Assembly: GCF_002278075.1 (NCBI RefSeq)
Contig: NZ_CP022989.1
Location: 2,914,001-2,978,000, forward strand
Direction of reading: 5' to 3'
Length of the DNA stretch: 64,000 nt
Origin: Paraburkholderia aromaticivorans
GTDB lineage: Bacteria; Pseudomonadota; Gammaproteobacteria; Burkholderiales; Burkholderiaceae
Translations under genes and position numbers: made by a program
Notes under the pieces: model-generated
What the model saw: only the letters and a program-made list of their open reading frames with translations
Database searches by the model: none
Told to the model about the DNA's origin: nothing
Part shown: piece by piece, positions 49,301-59,882 of the stretch
Layout of the letters: the number at the start of each line of letters is the position of its first letter
How positions within the stretch are numbered: the stretch's first letter is position 1

Positions 49301-50437
49301 TCAATACATCGAATGGTGATTTTCTTCGAGCGCGGCGGCGGTCACCTTGCCGCGCATCACGCGATACACCCAGCTCGTGTAGATCAGGATGATCGGCAGG
49401 AACACGATCACGGCGATCAGCATGATCTGCAGCGTCATGCGGCTCGAGGTCGAGTCCCAGGCGGTGAGGCTGCTGCGGCCGTCGAGCGAGGAGGGCATGA
49501 TGAACGGGAACATCGAGAAGCCCGCTGTCAGGATCACGCCGATGATCATCAGCGAGGTTGCGAGAAACGCGCTCTTTTCAAAGCGCGAACGCGCGAGCAG
49601 CGCGGCCAGCACGCCGCCCACCACACCCGCGACGGGCGCGGCCGCCATCCACGGATAGGTGGCGTAGTTGGTCAGCCACAGGCCCGGTGCGCCGATCACG
49701 CTTTTCAGCAGCGGATTGGCGACCGTGTCGAGCGGCGCCTCGTTGATCAGCTGATAGCCGCCGATCATCGTGGCGATCAGCGCGCCGGCAATCAGGAACA
49801 GCACCACGGCCGAGAACGACGCGATGCGCAGCGCCAGCGACGCGCGCGCGGCCACGATATCGTCCGCCTTCATCTTGACGAAGGCGGCGCCATGCGCGGC
49901 CAGCATCGACACGCTGACGAGCCCGCACAACACCGCGAACGGGTTGAGCAGCGCGAAGAAGCCGCCGTGGTAGGTCACCCGCAGGTCGGTATCGAACGAG
50001 AACGGCACGCCTTGCAGCAGGTTGCCGAACGCGACGCCGAACACCAGCGCCGGCACGAAGCCGCCGGCGAACAGCGCCCAGTCCCACGCGCTGCGCCAGC
50101 GCGGGTCCTCACGCTTGCTGCGGTAGTCGAAGCCGACCGGCCGGAAGAACAGCGAGAACAGCACGAGCAGCATGGCGAAGTAGAAACCGGAGAACGAGGC
50201 CGCGTACACCAGCGGCCACGCGGCGAACATCGCGCCGCCGGCGGTGATGAGCCAGACCTGGTTGCCTTCCCAGGTCGCGCCCACGGTGTTCACGACGATG
50301 CGCCGCTCGGCGTCGGTCTTGCCGATGAACGGCAGCAGAATCGCCGCGCCCATGTCGAAGCCGTCGGTGAGCGCGAAGCCGATCAGCAGTACGCCGATCA
50401 GCACCCACCAGATCAGTTTGAGGCTTGCATAATCCAT
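49301..50437 (-). CDS. cydB: Cytochrome bd ubiquinol oxidase subunit II
   Basis: 378 aa, about eight to nine membrane helices. Characteristic N-terminus [20 protein letters not shown] and the segment [20 protein letters not shown]. It partners CydA in the inner membrane; the complex reduces O2 with quinol at high affinity and without pumping protons. It lies 34 nt after cydA. Confidence 0.96.
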   Translation of the reverse strand: MDYASLKLIWWVLIGVLLIGFALTDGFDMGAAILLPFIGKTDAERRIVVNTVGATWEGNQVWLITAGGAMFAAWPLVYAASFSGFYFAMLLVLFSLFFRPVGFDYRSKREDPRWRSAWDWALFAGGFVPALVFGVAFGNLLQGVPFSFDTDLRVTYHGGFFALLNPFAVLCGLVSVSMLAAHGAAFVKMKADDIVAARASLALRIASFSAVVLFLIAGALIATMIGGYQLINEAPLDTVANPLLKSVIGAPGLWLTNYATYPWMAAAPVAGVVGGVLAALLARSRFEKSAFLATSLMIIGVILTAGFSMFPFIMPSSLDGRSSLTAWDSTSSRMTLQIMLIAVIVFLPIILIYTSWVYRVMRGKVTAAALEENHHSMY

Positions 50438-50471
50438 GATGATGTTTCCCTTGAAACCCGGTGGCGGCCAG

Positions 50472-52076
50472 TCAGGCGAGCGTGTTGGTCGGCAGCGGCT
50501 GGTTCAGCGGCCGCTCCGGCGACGGTTGTTCGTGGTGATAGCGGCCCGTGTGCAGCGACGAGGGACCGAGCCGCGCGTACTTGAACATCAGCATGATTTC
50601 GATGATGAACAGCACCGTGTAGAACACCACGAAGCCTGCGATACTCAGATACAGGTCGCCCGCGGTCAGGCTCGAGGCCGACAGGTTGGTGGGCAGAATG
50701 CCCGCGATGGTCCACGGCTGACGGCCCACCTCGGCGACGATCCAGCCGAATTCAGCCGCGAGCCAGGGCAGCGGAATCGCCCACAGCGCCCAGCGCAGGA
50801 ACCAGCGACGCTTTTCCAGCAGCAGCGAGCGCTGCGCGCAGAACCAGAACGCCAGCACGAAGGTGGCGAGGAACAGGATGCCGAGGCCCACCATCAGGCG
50901 GAACGAGAAGAACACGGGCGCCACGGGCGGGATCGTTTTCTTCGCGGCCTGCGCGATCTGATCCGGCGTGGCGTCGGTGACGTTCGCGGTGAACTGCTTG
51001 AGCATCAGGCCATAGCCCAGATCCTGCTTGTGCGCGTCGAAGGCGGCTCTGGCTTCGTCGGTGACGTCGCCCTGTTTCAGCTTCTGCAGCGCGGCGTAGG
51101 CCAGCATGCCGTTGCGGATGCGCGCCTCGTTGCGCACCATGAGGTCCTTCAGGCCGACCACGGGTTCGTCGAGCGATCGCGTGGCGATCAGGCCGAGCGC
51201 GTAAGGGACCCGGATCGCGTAGTCGGTGCGCTCTTCCTTCTGGTTCGGAATCCCGATGATCGTGAACGGGGCCGGCGCGGGGGCGGTTTCCCATTCGGAT
51301 TCGATCGCGGCGAGCTTGACCTGCTGGACTTCGCCGGTGCGGTAGCCGGATTCGTCGCCGAGCACGATCACGCACAGCGTGGACGCGAGGCCGAATCCGG
51401 CGGCGATCGCGAACGAGCGCAGCGCGAATTCGGTGTCGCGGCGCTTGAGCAGATACCACGACGACACGCCGAGCACGAACATCGAGGCCGTCACATAGCC
51501 GGCCGAGACGGTGTGGACGAACTTGACCTGCGCGACCGGATTGAACAGCACGGAGAAGATGCTGTCGAGTTCCATGCGCATGGTCTGGTAGTTGAAGGTG
51601 GCGCCGACCGGATTGTTCATCCAGCCGTTGGCCACCAGAATCCACAGCGCCGACAGGTTCGAGCCGAGCGCGACGAGGAAGGTCACGGCCACGTGCTGGA
51701 CCTTGGAGAGCCGCTTCCAGCCGAAGAAGAACAGCCCGACGAAGGTCGACTCGAGGAAGAACGCCATCAGGCCTTCGACGGCGAGCGGCACGCCGAAGAT
51801 GTCGCCGACATAATGCGAGTAGTAGGACCAGTTGGTGCCGAACTGGAATTCGAGCGTGAGACCGGTGGTGACGCCCATGGCAAAGTTGATGCCGAAGAGC
51901 TTGCCCCAGAACTGGGTCATGTCCTTGTAGATCTGCTTGCCGGTCATCACGTAGACCGACTCCATGATGACGAGCAGCCAGGACAGGCCGAGCGTGAGCG
52001 GGACGAACAGGAAGTGATAGAGCGCCGTGATGGCGAACTGGAGGCGCGACAGTTCTACGACTTCGCTAACGGGCAT
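50472..52076 (-). CDS. cydA: Cytochrome bd ubiquinol oxidase subunit I
   Basis: 534 aa. The N-terminal [20 protein letters not shown] includes the haem-ligand His, and [20 protein letters not shown] and FFGWKRLS are typical. The quinol-binding Q-loop between helices 6 and 7 is long (about residues 250-390), so this is the L (E. coli-like) type. The ATG at 52076 is preceded by AAGGTG and overlaps the end of cydP by 11 nt; a GTG at 52085 would lack a ribosome site. Confidence 0.95.
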   Translation of the reverse strand: MPVSEVVELSRLQFAITALYHFLFVPLTLGLSWLLVIMESVYVMTGKQIYKDMTQFWGKLFGINFAMGVTTGLTLEFQFGTNWSYYSHYVGDIFGVPLAVEGLMAFFLESTFVGLFFFGWKRLSKVQHVAVTFLVALGSNLSALWILVANGWMNNPVGATFNYQTMRMELDSIFSVLFNPVAQVKFVHTVSAGYVTASMFVLGVSSWYLLKRRDTEFALRSFAIAAGFGLASTLCVIVLGDESGYRTGEVQQVKLAAIESEWETAPAPAPFTIIGIPNQKEERTDYAIRVPYALGLIATRSLDEPVVGLKDLMVRNEARIRNGMLAYAALQKLKQGDVTDEARAAFDAHKQDLGYGLMLKQFTANVTDATPDQIAQAAKKTIPPVAPVFFSFRLMVGLGILFLATFVLAFWFCAQRSLLLEKRRWFLRWALWAIPLPWLAAEFGWIVAEVGRQPWTIAGILPTNLSASSLTAGDLYLSIAGFVVFYTVLFIIEIMLMFKYARLGPSSLHTGRYHHEQPSPERPLNQPLPTNTLA

Positions 52077-52326
52077 GTTGATCACCTTGGGACGGATGCG
52101 AAGCAGGCACGGACAGCAGCGCCTGCGCGACTTGCTCAGGCGGGAGCGACATGTGCTCCGCCTGTGGATGATTGAAGAAGGTGTATTTGAGCGCCATCAG
52201 CAGTGCAAATTTGACGGCGAGCACAATGACAATATCCCGCTTGAAAGTGCGCCTGGACACCCAGCCGGCGAGTCGCGCGCGTGGCGCGGGGCGCGGTGGA
52301 TTCCTGTCGTTGAGCGTGATGGTCAT
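52066..52326 (-). CDS. cydP: Putative small cytochrome oxidase subunit CydP
   Basis: 86 aa. A basic N-terminus is followed by one membrane helix (DIVIVLAVKFALLMALKYTF) and a motif FFNHPQAEHMSLPPEQV. It matches the CydP-type small proteins found directly upstream of cydA in beta-proteobacteria. Overlaps cydA by 11 nt, so translation is probably coupled. First gene of cydPABX. Confidence 0.82.
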   Translation of the reverse strand: MTITLNDRNPPRPAPRARLAGWVSRRTFKRDIVIVLAVKFALLMALKYTFFNHPQAEHMSLPPEQVAQALLSVPASHPSQGDQHAR

Positions 52327-52802
52327 GATCGGTCGATGGACGACTTCGGTCGAATTATGCGATCTGTTCTAACGTATGCGTGACCCGGCAAATGCATGAC
52401 GCAACGTCCACTGTCGATTAATGCACATGCTCACTGCCATGGCATTAGTCACGGTAATTCACATCTTCACGAAAGAAGGGTTGCTCTCGTTTGAGCGAAG
52501 TCAAGAAACCCCGCGCTACGTCGCGGCGATGGATAGAAATCGCTCATCTCGCGTTGAGTGCGTTTGTCGTTCGTGGCCGTTTTTCAACCTTTCCGATCCG
52601 TTGCGGTACGTCAAGGGGACTTGAGAAAGTCCGCGTAGTCTCAACCCGGAGTGTGCGCCGAAGCCGACATATCGCATGACATGTGACGGCCGCATCTGTC
52701 GGGATCACGCAGTCCATGTAGCCATCCGGAGCGCGGTTCGCCGGATCAAGCCTGCGTCGCTCGAAGCGACCACCGGGCGAATGACAATTTGGGGGCATTG
52801 AT
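52327..52802. other. Intergenic region upstream of cydPABX
   Basis: 476 nt between cydP (minus) and the small plus-strand gene at 52803. It has one FNR-like box at 52491-52504; no convincing coding frame. Confidence 0.6.
52491..52504. promoter_or_regulatory. FNR/ANR-like box TTGAGcgaaGTCAA
   Basis: One base off (TTGAG). 164 nt upstream of cydP. Cytochrome bd genes are classic oxygen-regulated targets. Confidence 0.5.
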
Positions 52803-53015
52803 ATGCCGCATCAGTATCGAATTCTGGAAAAAATTGCGTTTTCGATGGTCGTATTGTCGGCCTTTGTCTGCTCGGTATTTATCGCCTACGAAAGATGTCC
52901 CGAACTCAGATTCGCCATGCAGGTTGAACAGGACATCCTCGCTTGCAATTCCGGCCACATGCCTATTTGTTCGGGTATGGACTCCGGCTTGCTGGCGGGC
53001 GCGCTGACGTACTGA
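52803..53015 (+). CDS. Possible small membrane protein
   Basis: 70 aa. One hydrophobic helix (IAFSMVVLSAFVCSVFIAY, about 12-30), then a Cys-rich tail (CPEL, LACNSGHMPICSG). A G-rich stretch (GGGGG) about 9 nt before the ATG could serve as ribosome site. No family recognised. The sequence to 53213 holds only a short GGCAAC repeat (about 53169-53187). Confidence 0.45.
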   Translation: MPHQYRILEKIAFSMVVLSAFVCSVFIAYERCPELRFAMQVEQDILACNSGHMPICSGMDSGLLAGALTY

Positions 53016-53213
53016 ATGGAGAGGTGCTGCAGTGCCCGGCGCACGATACCCACTGCCCGGTATTACCCACTGCACCGCATCCACGCCTGCCAGCATGATG
53101 GGCTCCGCGCGCCTTGATTCGAGCGAGTAGCCTGCGGTGCGCAATCTCCGCTTCTCGGCATCAGCAAAGGCAACGGCAACGGCAACGCACTCGCGCCCCG
53201 AAAACCCGGCGAT

Positions 53214-54344
53214 TCAGTCGAGCGATTTGCGAAAGCGCAATACGCTTAGCGTGAGCATGAACGCGCCGAGCGCCGCCATTGCGGCGAGTTGCGGCCACAG
53301 CACTGCAAAGCCGGTGCCTTTCAGAAAAACCGAGCGCAGCACGACGAGAAAGTAACGCAGTGGGTTGATCAGCGTAATCCATTGGAGGACTTTAGGCATT
53401 GCGGCAATAGGAAATGCGAAACCCGACAGAATAAAAAGCGGGTTAATCAGAAAGAAGTTGAGTGCGAATGCCTGTTGCTGTGTGCGCGAGAAGGTGGACA
53501 GCAGCAAACCGAGACCGAGTGCGGCGAACAGAAACAGTGATGCGCCGACCAGCATGACGAGCGGGTTGCCGACGAACGGAACCCGAAACCATCCTATACC
53601 CACCACCGTCACGAGGGCCACGTCGCCAAGGCCGATCAGAAAGAACGGCACGGTCTTGCCGAGGATAAACTCGACCGGCCTGATCGGACTCACCATGATC
53701 TGCTCCAGCGTGCCGATCTCCCGTTCGCGAACCACGGCAAACGCGGTGAGGCTGACCACCTGCATCAGCGTGAGCGTGCCGACCACGCCTGGGATGAAGA
53801 ACCAGCGATCGTCGATAGTGTCGTTATACCAGGGCCGCTCGCGCAGGGTCACGGCGACTTCAGGCGGCGAGGCGCCCGTATAGTTCGACCACGGGTCGCT
53901 CATCTGATCGGTCTGGAACTGCGTGACGATGCGGCTGACATAGCCGAGCGCGATCAGCGCCGTGTTGGAGTTCGTGCCGTCCACGATGACCTGCAGCGGT
54001 GCGCTCTGGCCGTTGCGCAGATGCTGCGCGAAGCCCGCATGGATCACGAGCGCCATCGTCGCCTTGTCGCTATCGATGTCATGCGTAATGTCGCGTTCTG
54101 TCATCGCGTGATCGACGACATCGAACTTGCCGGTGGCGACGAAATGCGAGGCGAGGTTCCGGCTGGCCTCGCTGCGGTCCAGATCGAGTATGGCGAGGCT
54201 CACATGATTGACGGTGAAGGTCGCGGCGTAGCCATAGATGATCACCTGCAGCAGCAGCGGCACGACCAGCCGGAAGATCGCCCACGGGTCGCGCCTGAGT
54301 TCGAGGAACTCCTTCATCAACATGACCTGCAGGCGGTCGAACAT
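53214..54344 (-). CDS. ABC-2 type transporter permease (YbhR-like)
   Basis: 376 aa. N-terminal cytoplasmic helix MLMKEFLELRRDPWAIFRLV, first membrane helix, a large periplasmic domain (about 45-175), then five helices. Family motif REREIGTLEQIMVSPIRPVE lies between helices 2 and 3, and GFAFPIAAMP near the end. It pairs with the permease at 54351 to form the export channel. Last gene of the five-gene operon, 6 nt after the previous stop. Confidence 0.92.
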   Translation of the reverse strand: MFDRLQVMLMKEFLELRRDPWAIFRLVVPLLLQVIIYGYAATFTVNHVSLAILDLDRSEASRNLASHFVATGKFDVVDHAMTERDITHDIDSDKATMALVIHAGFAQHLRNGQSAPLQVIVDGTNSNTALIALGYVSRIVTQFQTDQMSDPWSNYTGASPPEVAVTLRERPWYNDTIDDRWFFIPGVVGTLTLMQVVSLTAFAVVREREIGTLEQIMVSPIRPVEFILGKTVPFFLIGLGDVALVTVVGIGWFRVPFVGNPLVMLVGASLFLFAALGLGLLLSTFSRTQQQAFALNFFLINPLFILSGFAFPIAAMPKVLQWITLINPLRYFLVVLRSVFLKGTGFAVLWPQLAAMAALGAFMLTLSVLRFRKSLD

Positions 54345-54350
54345 GATGTG

Positions 54351-55487
54351 CTAGTCCAGATGTTTGCGGAACGCCCGCGCGGCGAGCCAGATGATGGCCA
54401 GCGCATACACGGCCAGCGCGAGAATCGGCATGGCGAGGTCGGCAAGGTTGCTGCCTTTCAGGAACACCGCCCGCAGGATGGTGATGTAGTAGCGAGCGTA
54501 GACGAGCAGCGTGGCGAGCTGGATCGGCGCGGGCATCTGGTCGATGGCGAAGGTGTAACCCGACAGCATGCTGGTCGGCAGCATCGTCAGCAGCAGCGCC
54601 ACCTGGCTGGCGCCGAGCTGGCTGCGAATGTGAACCGACACCAGATAGCCGATGCCCAGCACCACGAGCGTAAACAGCGCGGTGGTGGCGATCAGGGTGC
54701 CGACACTGCCGCGCAACGGGACGTGGAACCAGTAAACCGTGCTGAGCAGACAGAATGCGGCATTCACGAGTCCGATCACGAAGTACGGGAGCAGCTTGCC
54801 GAGCATGACTTCGAGCGCGGTAACGGGCGTCGAGATGAGTTGCTCCATCGTGCCGCGCTCCCACTCGCGCGAGATGGTCAGCGACGTGAGCTGCGCGCCG
54901 ACCAGCGCCAGAATGACCGCGACGACGCCGGGGATGATGAAGTTGCGGCTGTCGAGCGTCTCGTTGAACCAGACACGCGGTTCGAGGTCGACCGTCCCGA
55001 CGGTGTGGGCCCGTATGCCGTGGGTTTGCTGCCAGCGCAACTGAAACTCCGCCGTGACTCGCGCGATGACGTTCTGCGCGTAGCCGATCGCAATGTTGGT
55101 CGTATTGGCATCGGTCGCATCGAACACGGTTTGCACCGATGCATTGCCTGTCGTGGTGAAGACGCGGGAAAAATCGACCGGGATGGTGACGACACCCGCA
55201 CACGTGCCGCGATCCATCGCATCGCGCAGTTCGCGCTCGTTGTCGACATTGCGGACCGCCACGAACCAGCGCGACGACACGAAGTCCTGCACGAGCTCAC
55301 GGCTGAGCTGGCTGTGTTCCTCGTCGTTGATGCACAGCGGCACGCGCCGGATGTCGAGGCTGACGCCATAGCCGAGCAGCACCATCTGCAACAACGGCAT
55401 CAGCAGCGCGATGGCGAGACTGCGCGGATCGCGCCAGATCTGCAGCGTTTCCTTGAAAGCCATCGCCAGCAGTCGCCGCAGGCTCAT
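54351..55487 (-). CDS. ABC-2 type transporter permease (YbhS-like)
   Basis: 378 aa, same topology as its neighbour. N-terminal AFKETLQIWRDPRSLAIALL, a large extracytoplasmic region, then SREWERGTMEQLISTPVTAL and a closing YFVGIG/TLLVYARYYITILRAV-type region. Overlaps the upstream ATPase gene by ATGA. Together the two permeases form a heterodimer. Confidence 0.92.
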   Translation of the reverse strand: MSLRRLLAMAFKETLQIWRDPRSLAIALLMPLLQMVLLGYGVSLDIRRVPLCINDEEHSQLSRELVQDFVSSRWFVAVRNVDNERELRDAMDRGTCAGVVTIPVDFSRVFTTTGNASVQTVFDATDANTTNIAIGYAQNVIARVTAEFQLRWQQTHGIRAHTVGTVDLEPRVWFNETLDSRNFIIPGVVAVILALVGAQLTSLTISREWERGTMEQLISTPVTALEVMLGKLLPYFVIGLVNAAFCLLSTVYWFHVPLRGSVGTLIATTALFTLVVLGIGYLVSVHIRSQLGASQVALLLTMLPTSMLSGYTFAIDQMPAPIQLATLLVYARYYITILRAVFLKGSNLADLAMPILALAVYALAIIWLAARAFRKHLD

Positions 55488-56434
55488 GGTGCGTGCGCTC
55501 CCTGGTCCGCGTGGGTGACGAGCTGGACGAACACATCTTCAAGGCTCGCCCGGATCGCCCGCACCGTCGTCAAGGCGATATGCCGTTGCGCAAGACGTTG
55601 CTGAAGCACGGTTTCAGGCACGCCCAGGTGCATCAGCACGTGGAGCCTGTCGCCAAAGATCGCGGCGTCGATCACCTCGGGCGCTTCGCGCAGCGCCGCG
55701 AGGGCCGCGCCAAGCGGCGCGCACACCACCTCGAACAGGCTGCCTCCGAGATTGTGTTCGCGCAGCTCATTGGGGCTGCCGATCGCAACCAGATGTCCCG
55801 CATCGATCAGCGCGATGCGGTGGCAGTATTCCGCTTCGTCCATGTAATGCGTGGACACCAGCACGGTGACGCCGCCCGCGGCAAGGCCGTGAATCAGGTC
55901 CCAGAAGCGGCGGCGCGCCTCGGGCTCGACGCCTGAGGTCGGTTCATCGAGAAACAGCACGGGCGGGCGGTGCAGATTCGCGCAGCCGAGTGCGAGCCGC
56001 TGCTTCCAGCCGCCCGCGAGCGTGCGCACCAGGATATTTTCACGTCCCTCGAGTCCCGCGGTCGAAATGGCGAGTTGGATACGCTCGGCGATTTCGTGCC
56101 GGGGAACCCGGTAGATGCCGCAAAAAAAGCGCAGGTTTTCGTGGCAGGTCAAGTCGCCGTACAGCGAGAACTTCTGCGACATGTAGCCGATGTGCGAGCG
56201 TAGCGCCTCGGCCTGGGTGGCGACGTCGAAGCCGGCCACGGATGCGCGCCCGGCACTGGGCGAAAGCAGCCCGCACAGCAGGCGGATGGTGGTCGATTTG
56301 CCCGCGCCGTTCGGCCCGATGAAGCCAACCACTTCGCCTCTCGCGATCGACAGGTCGAGCCGGTCGACCGCCGTGAACGAGCCAAACCGCTTGGTCAGGC
56401 CGATTGCCTCGACGACGGGCGCAGCGGCGCTCAT
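55484..56434 (-). CDS. ABC transporter ATP-binding protein (second)
   Basis: 316 aa. Walker A is GPNGAGKS and Walker B is VLFLDEPTSGVEP. The signature reads TLAGGWKQRL instead of LSGGxKQR, so one ATP site may be weak. The C-terminal extension (about 230-316) is typical of drug/lipid exporters. The start at 56434 overlaps the previous ATPase stop by ATGA. In E. coli YbhF the two ATPase halves are fused; here they are separate genes. Confidence 0.92.
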   Translation of the reverse strand: MSAAAPVVEAIGLTKRFGSFTAVDRLDLSIARGEVVGFIGPNGAGKSTTIRLLCGLLSPSAGRASVAGFDVATQAEALRSHIGYMSQKFSLYGDLTCHENLRFFCGIYRVPRHEIAERIQLAISTAGLEGRENILVRTLAGGWKQRLALGCANLHRPPVLFLDEPTSGVEPEARRRFWDLIHGLAAGGVTVLVSTHYMDEAEYCHRIALIDAGHLVAIGSPNELREHNLGGSLFEVVCAPLGAALAALREAPEVIDAAIFGDRLHVLMHLGVPETVLQQRLAQRHIALTTVRAIRASLEDVFVQLVTHADQGAHAP

Positions 56435-57375
56435 GTCGGGCTCCCTGAGCCGACGAGCGCGACGAAGACGTCTTCGATGCCCGGCTCGATGGCCGTGATG
56501 GTTGCGTGTGCAACGGCACGTCCGGCAAGCCGGGCCTGCAACTCTGGCAGGCGGCGCGCGGCGTCGTCCACGCGCACGTGCACACGGTCGCCCATCAGCA
56601 AGGCGCTGAGCACACCGGGCGCGTCCCCCAGCGCGCCGTGTACCGCGCGCGGGTCGGCCGCGGCGATGGCGAACAGGGCCCCGGGCATGGCCTGCTTTAA
56701 CCGTGCCGGCGTGTCGCACTGGCGGATTTGCCCGGTATGCAGCAGCGCGAGCCGCGAACAGCGTTCGGCTTCGTCCATATATGCAGTGGACAGCACGATA
56801 GTGACACCGCTCTCGCGCAGGCTGTACAGGATTGCCCAAAAATCGCGCCGCGACACCGGGTCCACGCCGGTGGTCGGCTCATCCAGCAGCAGCACGCGTG
56901 GTGTGTGAATCAACGCGCACACGAGGCCGAGTTTCTGTTTCATGCCGCCCGACAGTTGCCCGGCGAGACGATCCCGGAATGGCACGAGGCCGGCGGCCTC
57001 CAGAAGTTCGCCGCTGCGGATTCGATTGGCTTTGCGCGACACCCCGAAGAGTTCGCCGTAGAAGAAAATGTTTTCGGCGACGCTCAGGTCTTCGTACAGA
57101 CCGAAACGCTGAGGCATATAGCTAAGGGCCGCTTTCGCGCGCTCGGGTGCCGCTATCACGTCGATATTCTCGAGCGAGATCCGACCGGCGTCCGGCCGCA
57201 GCACACCCGCCAGCATGCGCATGATGGTGGTCTTGCCGGCGCCGTCTGGGCCGACGAGGCCGAAGATTTCCCCGCGTTCGATATCGAAGCTGACACCACG
57301 CACTGCCTGCACCGCCCCGAATCCGCGGACCAGGTCCTGGGCGTGGACGGAGATTGCTGCGGGGGCGGGGTTCAT
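56431..57375 (-). CDS. ABC transporter ATP-binding protein (first)
   Basis: 314 aa. Walker A variant GPDGAGKT, signature QLSGGMKQKLGL and Walker B VLLLDEPTTGVDP. The consensus signature contrasts with its partner. Overlaps the HlyD gene stop by ATGA and its own stop overlaps the next gene. Confidence 0.93.
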   Translation of the reverse strand: MNPAPAAISVHAQDLVRGFGAVQAVRGVSFDIERGEIFGLVGPDGAGKTTIMRMLAGVLRPDAGRISLENIDVIAAPERAKAALSYMPQRFGLYEDLSVAENIFFYGELFGVSRKANRIRSGELLEAAGLVPFRDRLAGQLSGGMKQKLGLVCALIHTPRVLLLDEPTTGVDPVSRRDFWAILYSLRESGVTIVLSTAYMDEAERCSRLALLHTGQIRQCDTPARLKQAMPGALFAIAAADPRAVHGALGDAPGVLSALLMGDRVHVRVDDAARRLPELQARLAGRAVAHATITAIEPGIEDVFVALVGSGSPT

Positions 57376-58361
57376 TGCCCGGCCGCCAGCAAGGCGATCG
57401 ACGCGTCGGCGGGCATGCCCGGCAGCAGTTCATGCGTCGGGTTGTCGATGTCGATGCGGATCCGGTAGACCAGCGTCACGCGTTCGGCGTGCGTCTCGAC
57501 GGTTTTCGGCGTGAACTCGGCCTGCGGGGAAATGAAGCTGATGCGCCCCTGGTAAGTCTTGCCGGCGTAGGTGTCGGTCGTCACGGTGGCGGGTTCGTTC
57601 AGACGGATTTTGCCGATGTCGGGCTCGTTCACATACGCACGCAGCCAGACGTGATCGAGTTCATCGAGCGTGAAGATCGCGACGCCCGGCCCCGCGAGCT
57701 GCCCGAGCTCCGCTTCGCGTACTGCGATGACGCCGTTGAACGGCGCGCGCAGCTCGGTATAGGAGAGCGTGATTTCGTCGAGCTCGAGCTTCGCCTCGGC
57801 GGCGGCCTGGTTGGCGCGCGCGAGCGCGATGTTGTTGCTCGCGACCTCCACCAGCGCCTTGTCGTGTGCCAGGGTCGTGGCGGATTGCCGCTCGGCGGTA
57901 TAGGCGAGGTCACGCACCTGGCGCGGAATGGCGTTGCCTTTCACCAGATTCTCCGCGCGCCCCAAATCCAGTTGCTTTTCGCTGAGGTCGAACTGATCGC
58001 TCACCACGTTGTGGCGTGCCGCGGCGAGCGTGCTCTCATTGGCGCTGATCTGCGCCGTGGCGACCTGCAGGTTGGTACGGTCGATTTCCGTCTGCTGGCG
58101 GTACAGGCGATCGTCGACGCGCGCGAGCACGGTGCCGCGCTCGACATAGGCGCCTTCGTCGAACGGCAGATACACGATCGGCGCCTGGACCTGGGTGACG
58201 CTCAGAACGCTTTCGTGAGCCTCGATGTTGCCGGACACCACGATATGGGTCGTATCATGACGGGAGCCGAACAGCACTGGCCAACGCCACGCCACGATGC
58301 CGGCCGCCGCAATGGCGACTAGCGCGAGCAGGGCCTGCGTGCGGTGTTTCGATAGGGCCAT
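57372..58361 (-). CDS. HlyD-family membrane fusion protein (YbhG-like)
   Basis: 329 aa. N-terminal membrane anchor (ALLALVAIAAAGIVAWRW), then a biotinyl-lipoyl-like half (SGNIEAHESVLSV, FDEGAYVERGTVLARVDD), an alpha-helical hairpin (about 95-205) and the second lipoyl half LRAPFNGVIAVREAELGQ. It is the periplasmic adaptor linking the permeases to an outer-membrane channel, which is not encoded here. First gene of the operon; a perfect FNR-like box lies 107 nt upstream. Confidence 0.93.
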   Translation of the reverse strand: MALSKHRTQALLALVAIAAAGIVAWRWPVLFGSRHDTTHIVVSGNIEAHESVLSVTQVQAPIVYLPFDEGAYVERGTVLARVDDRLYRQQTEIDRTNLQVATAQISANESTLAAARHNVVSDQFDLSEKQLDLGRAENLVKGNAIPRQVRDLAYTAERQSATTLAHDKALVEVASNNIALARANQAAAEAKLELDEITLSYTELRAPFNGVIAVREAELGQLAGPGVAIFTLDELDHVWLRAYVNEPDIGKIRLNEPATVTTDTYAGKTYQGRISFISPQAEFTPKTVETHAERVTLVYRIRIDIDNPTHELLPGMPADASIALLAAGQ

Positions 58362-58718
58362 GTTTTCGGCTCGGTTGAAGCGCTTCCGGATGGAGCATGC
58401 GAAACCGGAGGCCGCTCACTTTTCTATGTTGCGTCTGCTGAAGATAGAGCCGTGACCGCTCCGGCCAATTGACTCAAGTCAAGTTGAAACCCGGTAGGGG
58501 CCGGGTCGCGGTGAATTGGCCGCGATACGGCATGGTTGATGCATTGAGCCGGTCCCGTGCCGCGCTGCCGGCGCAGCACTCGATTCCCTCAAATCTGGTC
58601 TAGTGTTGTAGTCGTCATGCGGGCGCTTTCGTCTATCGTGCGCTCGAGTGCCTCCCCACTTCGAGAGCCGATGGCGATGGCGTGGGGTGTCCATCCGATT
58701 GTTTTCGGAGGAGGAGCG
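58362..58718. other. Divergent intergenic region, exporter versus hydrogenase
   Basis: 357 nt with one perfect FNR-like box (58469-58482), which is nearer the exporter. An in-frame extension of the hydrogenase gene to 58557 lacks a ribosome site and is not supported. Confidence 0.6.
58469..58482. promoter_or_regulatory. FNR/ANR-like box TTGACtcaaGTCAA
   Basis: Perfect inverted repeat. 107 nt upstream of the HlyD gene and 236 nt upstream of the hydrogenase operon. Confidence 0.75.
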
Positions 58719-59882
58719 ATGGCGGAGCATCCAATCTCAGAGAGCGAAGGGGGCGTGATCACCCTCGATGCTCTGCAGTCGCTTATCGACTTTCTCGCCG
58801 CCAGCCATTATCAAGTGCTGGGGCCGACCGTGCGTGACGGTGCGATCGTCTATGACCGGATCGCCCGCGTCGGCGATTTGCCGGCCGGCTGGACCGATCG
58901 TCAGGAGGCAGGGCGCTATCGGCTGGAGCGTCGCAACGATGCGGCGGTGTTCGGCTTTGCTGTGGGCCCCCACTCGTGGAAGCGCTTTTTGCATCCGCCG
59001 ATCCAGAAACTGTGGGAGGCGAGCAATACCGGGCAGGGACTCACGATAGCCGCCGCGGACGAGCCGGCGCCCAGATTTGCGTTCATCGGCGTGCGTGCTT
59101 GTGAAATCCATGCGATCGCGATCCAGGACCGGGTGTTTTGCGACGGACCGTACACGGATCCGGTCTATGCGCTGCGCCGCCGCGACGCGTTCATCGTTGC
59201 CGTCAACTGCGCGCAGGCCGGGGGAACCTGTTTCTGCGTGTCGATGCAAACCGGACCGAAGGCCGACGCGGGCTTCGATCTCGCGCTGACCGAATTGCTC
59301 GACGGTAACGGCCACGCGTTTCTGGTGGAAGCGGGCAGTGAGGCAGGCGCCGAGGCGCTCAGGCACATCCCGCATCGGCCGGCGTCTGACGCGCACCGTG
59401 CGGCCGCGGAGGCGGTTGTCGCGCACACCGCGACCCAGATGGGCCGCACCCTCGAGACGGACGGCATCAGGGAACTGCTGCAAGGCAATCCCAACCATCC
59501 GCGCTGGGACGAGGTTGCCGAGCGCTGCCTGAGTTGCGGGAACTGCACGATGGTGTGTCCGACCTGTTTCTGCACGACCGTCGAAGACCACAGCGATCTC
59601 GCCGGGCAATCCGCCGAGCGGATTCGCAAGTGGGATTCGTGTTTCACGATGGACTTCTCCTACATCCACGGCGGCAGCGTGCGCAGCACGACGCGCGCGC
59701 GCTACCGGCAATGGATGACGCACAAGCTCGCGAGCTGGATCGACCAGTTCGGCACGTCCGGCTGTGTGGGGTGTGGCCGTTGCATTACCTGGTGTCCGGT
59801 CGGTATCGACATCACCGAGGAGGCCGCGGCGATTCGCGCCACCGGCAAAGCCGGCGGGGAGGAACAACATGGAGGGGCTTGA
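58719..59882 (+). CDS. Hydrogenase-associated iron-sulfur subunit (HydB/AsrA-like)
   Basis: 387 aa. The C-terminal third has two [4Fe-4S] motifs, [19 protein letters not shown] (about 275) and [14 protein letters not shown] (about 350). The N-terminal region ([20 protein letters not shown]) matches the beta subunit of sulfhydrogenase/anaerobic sulfite reductase A. It should pass electrons between the flavin subunit and the NiFe module. GGAGGAGGAG before the ATG at 58719 fixes the start. Overlaps the next gene by 14 nt. Confidence 0.9.
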   Translation: MAEHPISESEGGVITLDALQSLIDFLAASHYQVLGPTVRDGAIVYDRIARVGDLPAGWTDRQEAGRYRLERRNDAAVFGFAVGPHSWKRFLHPPIQKLWEASNTGQGLTIAAADEPAPRFAFIGVRACEIHAIAIQDRVFCDGPYTDPVYALRRRDAFIVAVNCAQAGGTCFCVSMQTGPKADAGFDLALTELLDGNGHAFLVEAGSEAGAEALRHIPHRPASDAHRAAAEAVVAHTATQMGRTLETDGIRELLQGNPNHPRWDEVAERCLSCGNCTMVCPTCFCTTVEDHSDLAGQSAERIRKWDSCFTMDFSYIHGGSVRSTTRARYRQWMTHKLASWIDQFGTSGCVGCGRCITWCPVGIDITEEAAAIRATGKAGGEEQHGGA

